Origin: Pseudomonas sp. RIT-PI-S
GTDB taxonomy: Bacteria > Pseudomonadota > Gammaproteobacteria > Pseudomonadales > Pseudomonadaceae
Length of the DNA stretch: 64,000 bases
Assembly: GCF_025642975.1 (NCBI RefSeq)
Contig: NZ_JANZKJ010000004.1
Location: 62,001-126,000 of the forward strand
Direction: 5' to 3'
The position numbers and the translations under genes are program-made. The notes under the pieces are model-generated. The model had not been told where the DNA came from and did no database searches. It saw nothing but the letters and a program-made list of their open reading frames with translations. Shown here one piece after another: positions 63,150 through 64,000 of the stretch (position 1 is its first letter; each line of letters begins with the position of its first letter).

Positions 63150-63877
63150 CAGCACAGCCCTCCATTGACTGCCAGCACCTGGCGGGTGATGTAGGACGCC
63201 TCCGCCGACATCAGGAAATTCACCGCGCCGGCCACCTCTTCAGGGGTGCCCATGCGTTGCGCGGGGATCATCTTCAGCAACTCCTCCACCGGCACGTGCT
63301 CATCGAGCATGGCGGTGTCGATCAGCCCGGGGGCCACGCAGTTAACGGTGATCTTGCGCTTGGCCAGCTCGATGGCCAGCGCTTTGGCCGCGCCGATGAT
63401 CCCAGCCTTGGAGGCGCTGTAGTTGACCTGGCCGCGGTTGCCGATCAGCCCAGACACCGAGGTGATGCACACGATGCGCCCGGCGGCGCGGCGGCGGATC
63501 ATCGGCAAGGTCAGCGGATGCAGCACGTTGTAGAAGCCATCGAGGTTGGTGCGCAGCACCAGGTCCCAGTCTTCGCCTTCCAGCGCCGGGAAGGCGCCGT
63601 CGCGGGTCAGGCCGGCGTTGCACACCACTCCGTAGTAGGCGCCGTGGGTTTCTACGTCCAGGGTCAATTCGCGCGCGCAGGCTTCACGGTCGGCCACGTC
63701 GAACTGCAATACCCGGGCTCGGCGGCCCAGGGCGTGGACCTCTTGGGCCACGGCATCGGCCTCGGCGCGGCCGCTGCGGCAATGCAGGATGATGTCGAAG
63801 CCCGCCTGGGCAAGGCGCAGGGCGATGGCCCGGCCGATACCGCGGCTGGAGCCGGTCACCAGGATGGAATCAGTCAT
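63149..63877 (-). CDS. 3-oxoacyl-ACP reductase, FabG-like (ApeQ-type position)
   Basis: This 242-residue short-chain dehydrogenase has the NADPH-binding TGSSRGIGRAI (8-18), CNAGLTRDG, catalytic Ser140, Tyr153 and Lys157 (NYSASKAG), and ends in QVLAVNGGLC. It reduces the ketone made by the adjacent ketosynthase. It overlaps the upstream dehydratase by eight bases and the downstream ketosynthase by one, which indicates one tightly coupled biosynthetic operon. Confidence 0.92.
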   Translation of the reverse strand: MTDSILVTGSSRGIGRAIALRLAQAGFDIILHCRSGRAEADAVAQEVHALGRRARVLQFDVADREACARELTLDVETHGAYYGVVCNAGLTRDGAFPALEGEDWDLVLRTNLDGFYNVLHPLTLPMIRRRAAGRIVCITSVSGLIGNRGQVNYSASKAGIIGAAKALAIELAKRKITVNCVAPGLIDTAMLDEHVPVEELLKMIPAQRMGTPEEVAGAVNFLMSAEASYITRQVLAVNGGLC

Positions 63878-64000
63878 GGGAACAATCCTGTGGAGTTGCC
63901 AGGTAGTCGGCGGCGCGGGGCGGGCGGTACACGTTCAAGCGTGCCTGCGCCTGGATCCCCGGGCCGTCGAGGTGGCATTCGAACACACCCATGCCGCTCT
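63870..64000 (-). CDS. C-terminus of a hotdog-fold dehydratase (ApeP-like), cut by the window edge
   Basis: The last 43 codons read GMGVFECHLDGPGIQAQARL, NVYRPPRAADYL and a short tail to TGA. The strand pattern and the GVFECHL...ARLNVYRP ending fit 3-hydroxyacyl-ACP dehydratases of the ApeP/FabZ-like hotdog group. The gene overlaps the ketoreductase gene by eight bases. The assignment leans on context because only the end is visible. Confidence 0.6.
   Translation of the reverse strand, partial: SGMGVFECHLDGPGIQAQARLNVYRPPRAADYLATPQDCSHD

Overview
The window is chromosomal DNA from a gamma-proteobacterium, almost certainly a Pseudomonas of the P. putida/P. fluorescens lineage. The evidence is GC-rich coding DNA and the gene order puuB - tRNA-Val - endA - rbs operon - cspA - thrS-infC-rpmI-rplT-pheS-pheT-ihfA-merR - tRNA-Pro, which I recognise as Pseudomonas synteny. 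Further support comes from a XenA-type reductase, DUF1654 and DUF6388 proteins, and the Pseudomonas form of the N-acetylglucosamine PTS (an EIIA-HPr-EI fusion with a GlmS-like deaminase). I see no insertion sequence, prophage, plasmid gene or CRISPR array.

Layout. 1-2.0 kb: end of a short-chain acyl-CoA degradation cluster (thiolase, enoyl-CoA hydratase). 2.0-4.7 kb: a two-component operon with a second, degenerate response regulator. 4.9-16.9 kb: a mosaic of single genes (PbpG-type endopeptidase, shikimate dehydrogenase paralogue, BNR-repeat protein, YceH, LysR/TerC pair, C39-like lipoprotein, PuuB, tRNA-Val, SPOR lipoprotein) ending with an SOS-box-controlled DUF1654-endonuclease I pair. 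17.0-23.4 kb: a complete ribose operon rbsBACRK plus a nucleoside hydrolase, with a LacI-type operator. 24.6-32.6 kb: cspA and the translation operon, with infC starting at ATT, then tRNA-Pro. 33.3-35.2 kb: a frameshifted hybrid sensor kinase.

35.4-41.0 kb: a five-gene D-amino-acid operon (DSD1-type PLP enzyme, GntP-family permease, RpiR regulator, N-acyl-D-amino-acid deacylase, RidA) behind a promoter whose spacer holds a perfect palindrome. 42.8-50.1 kb (minus strand): nagR-nagA-nagB-II-nagF-nagE, a complete GlcNAc uptake and catabolism set. 50.1-51.6 kb is sparse. 51.6-57.1 kb: acetyltransferase, xenA/ArsR divergent pair, alpha/beta-hydrolase/CGNR-regulator divergent pair with mirrored inverted repeats, a PEGA-like lipoprotein, and mntP behind a yybP-ykoY manganese riboswitch. 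57.3-61.4 kb: a fructoselysine (frl) operon, frlA (frameshifted)-frlB-frlD-frlR. 61.9-64.0 kb (minus strand): ketosynthase, ketoreductase and a partial dehydratase in the order seen at the end of aryl polyene-type clusters.

Three otherwise intact genes (hybrid kinase, frlA, and the 5' end of the PEGA-like lipoprotein) each look one base short. Uncorrected sequencing indels are as likely an explanation as real decay.
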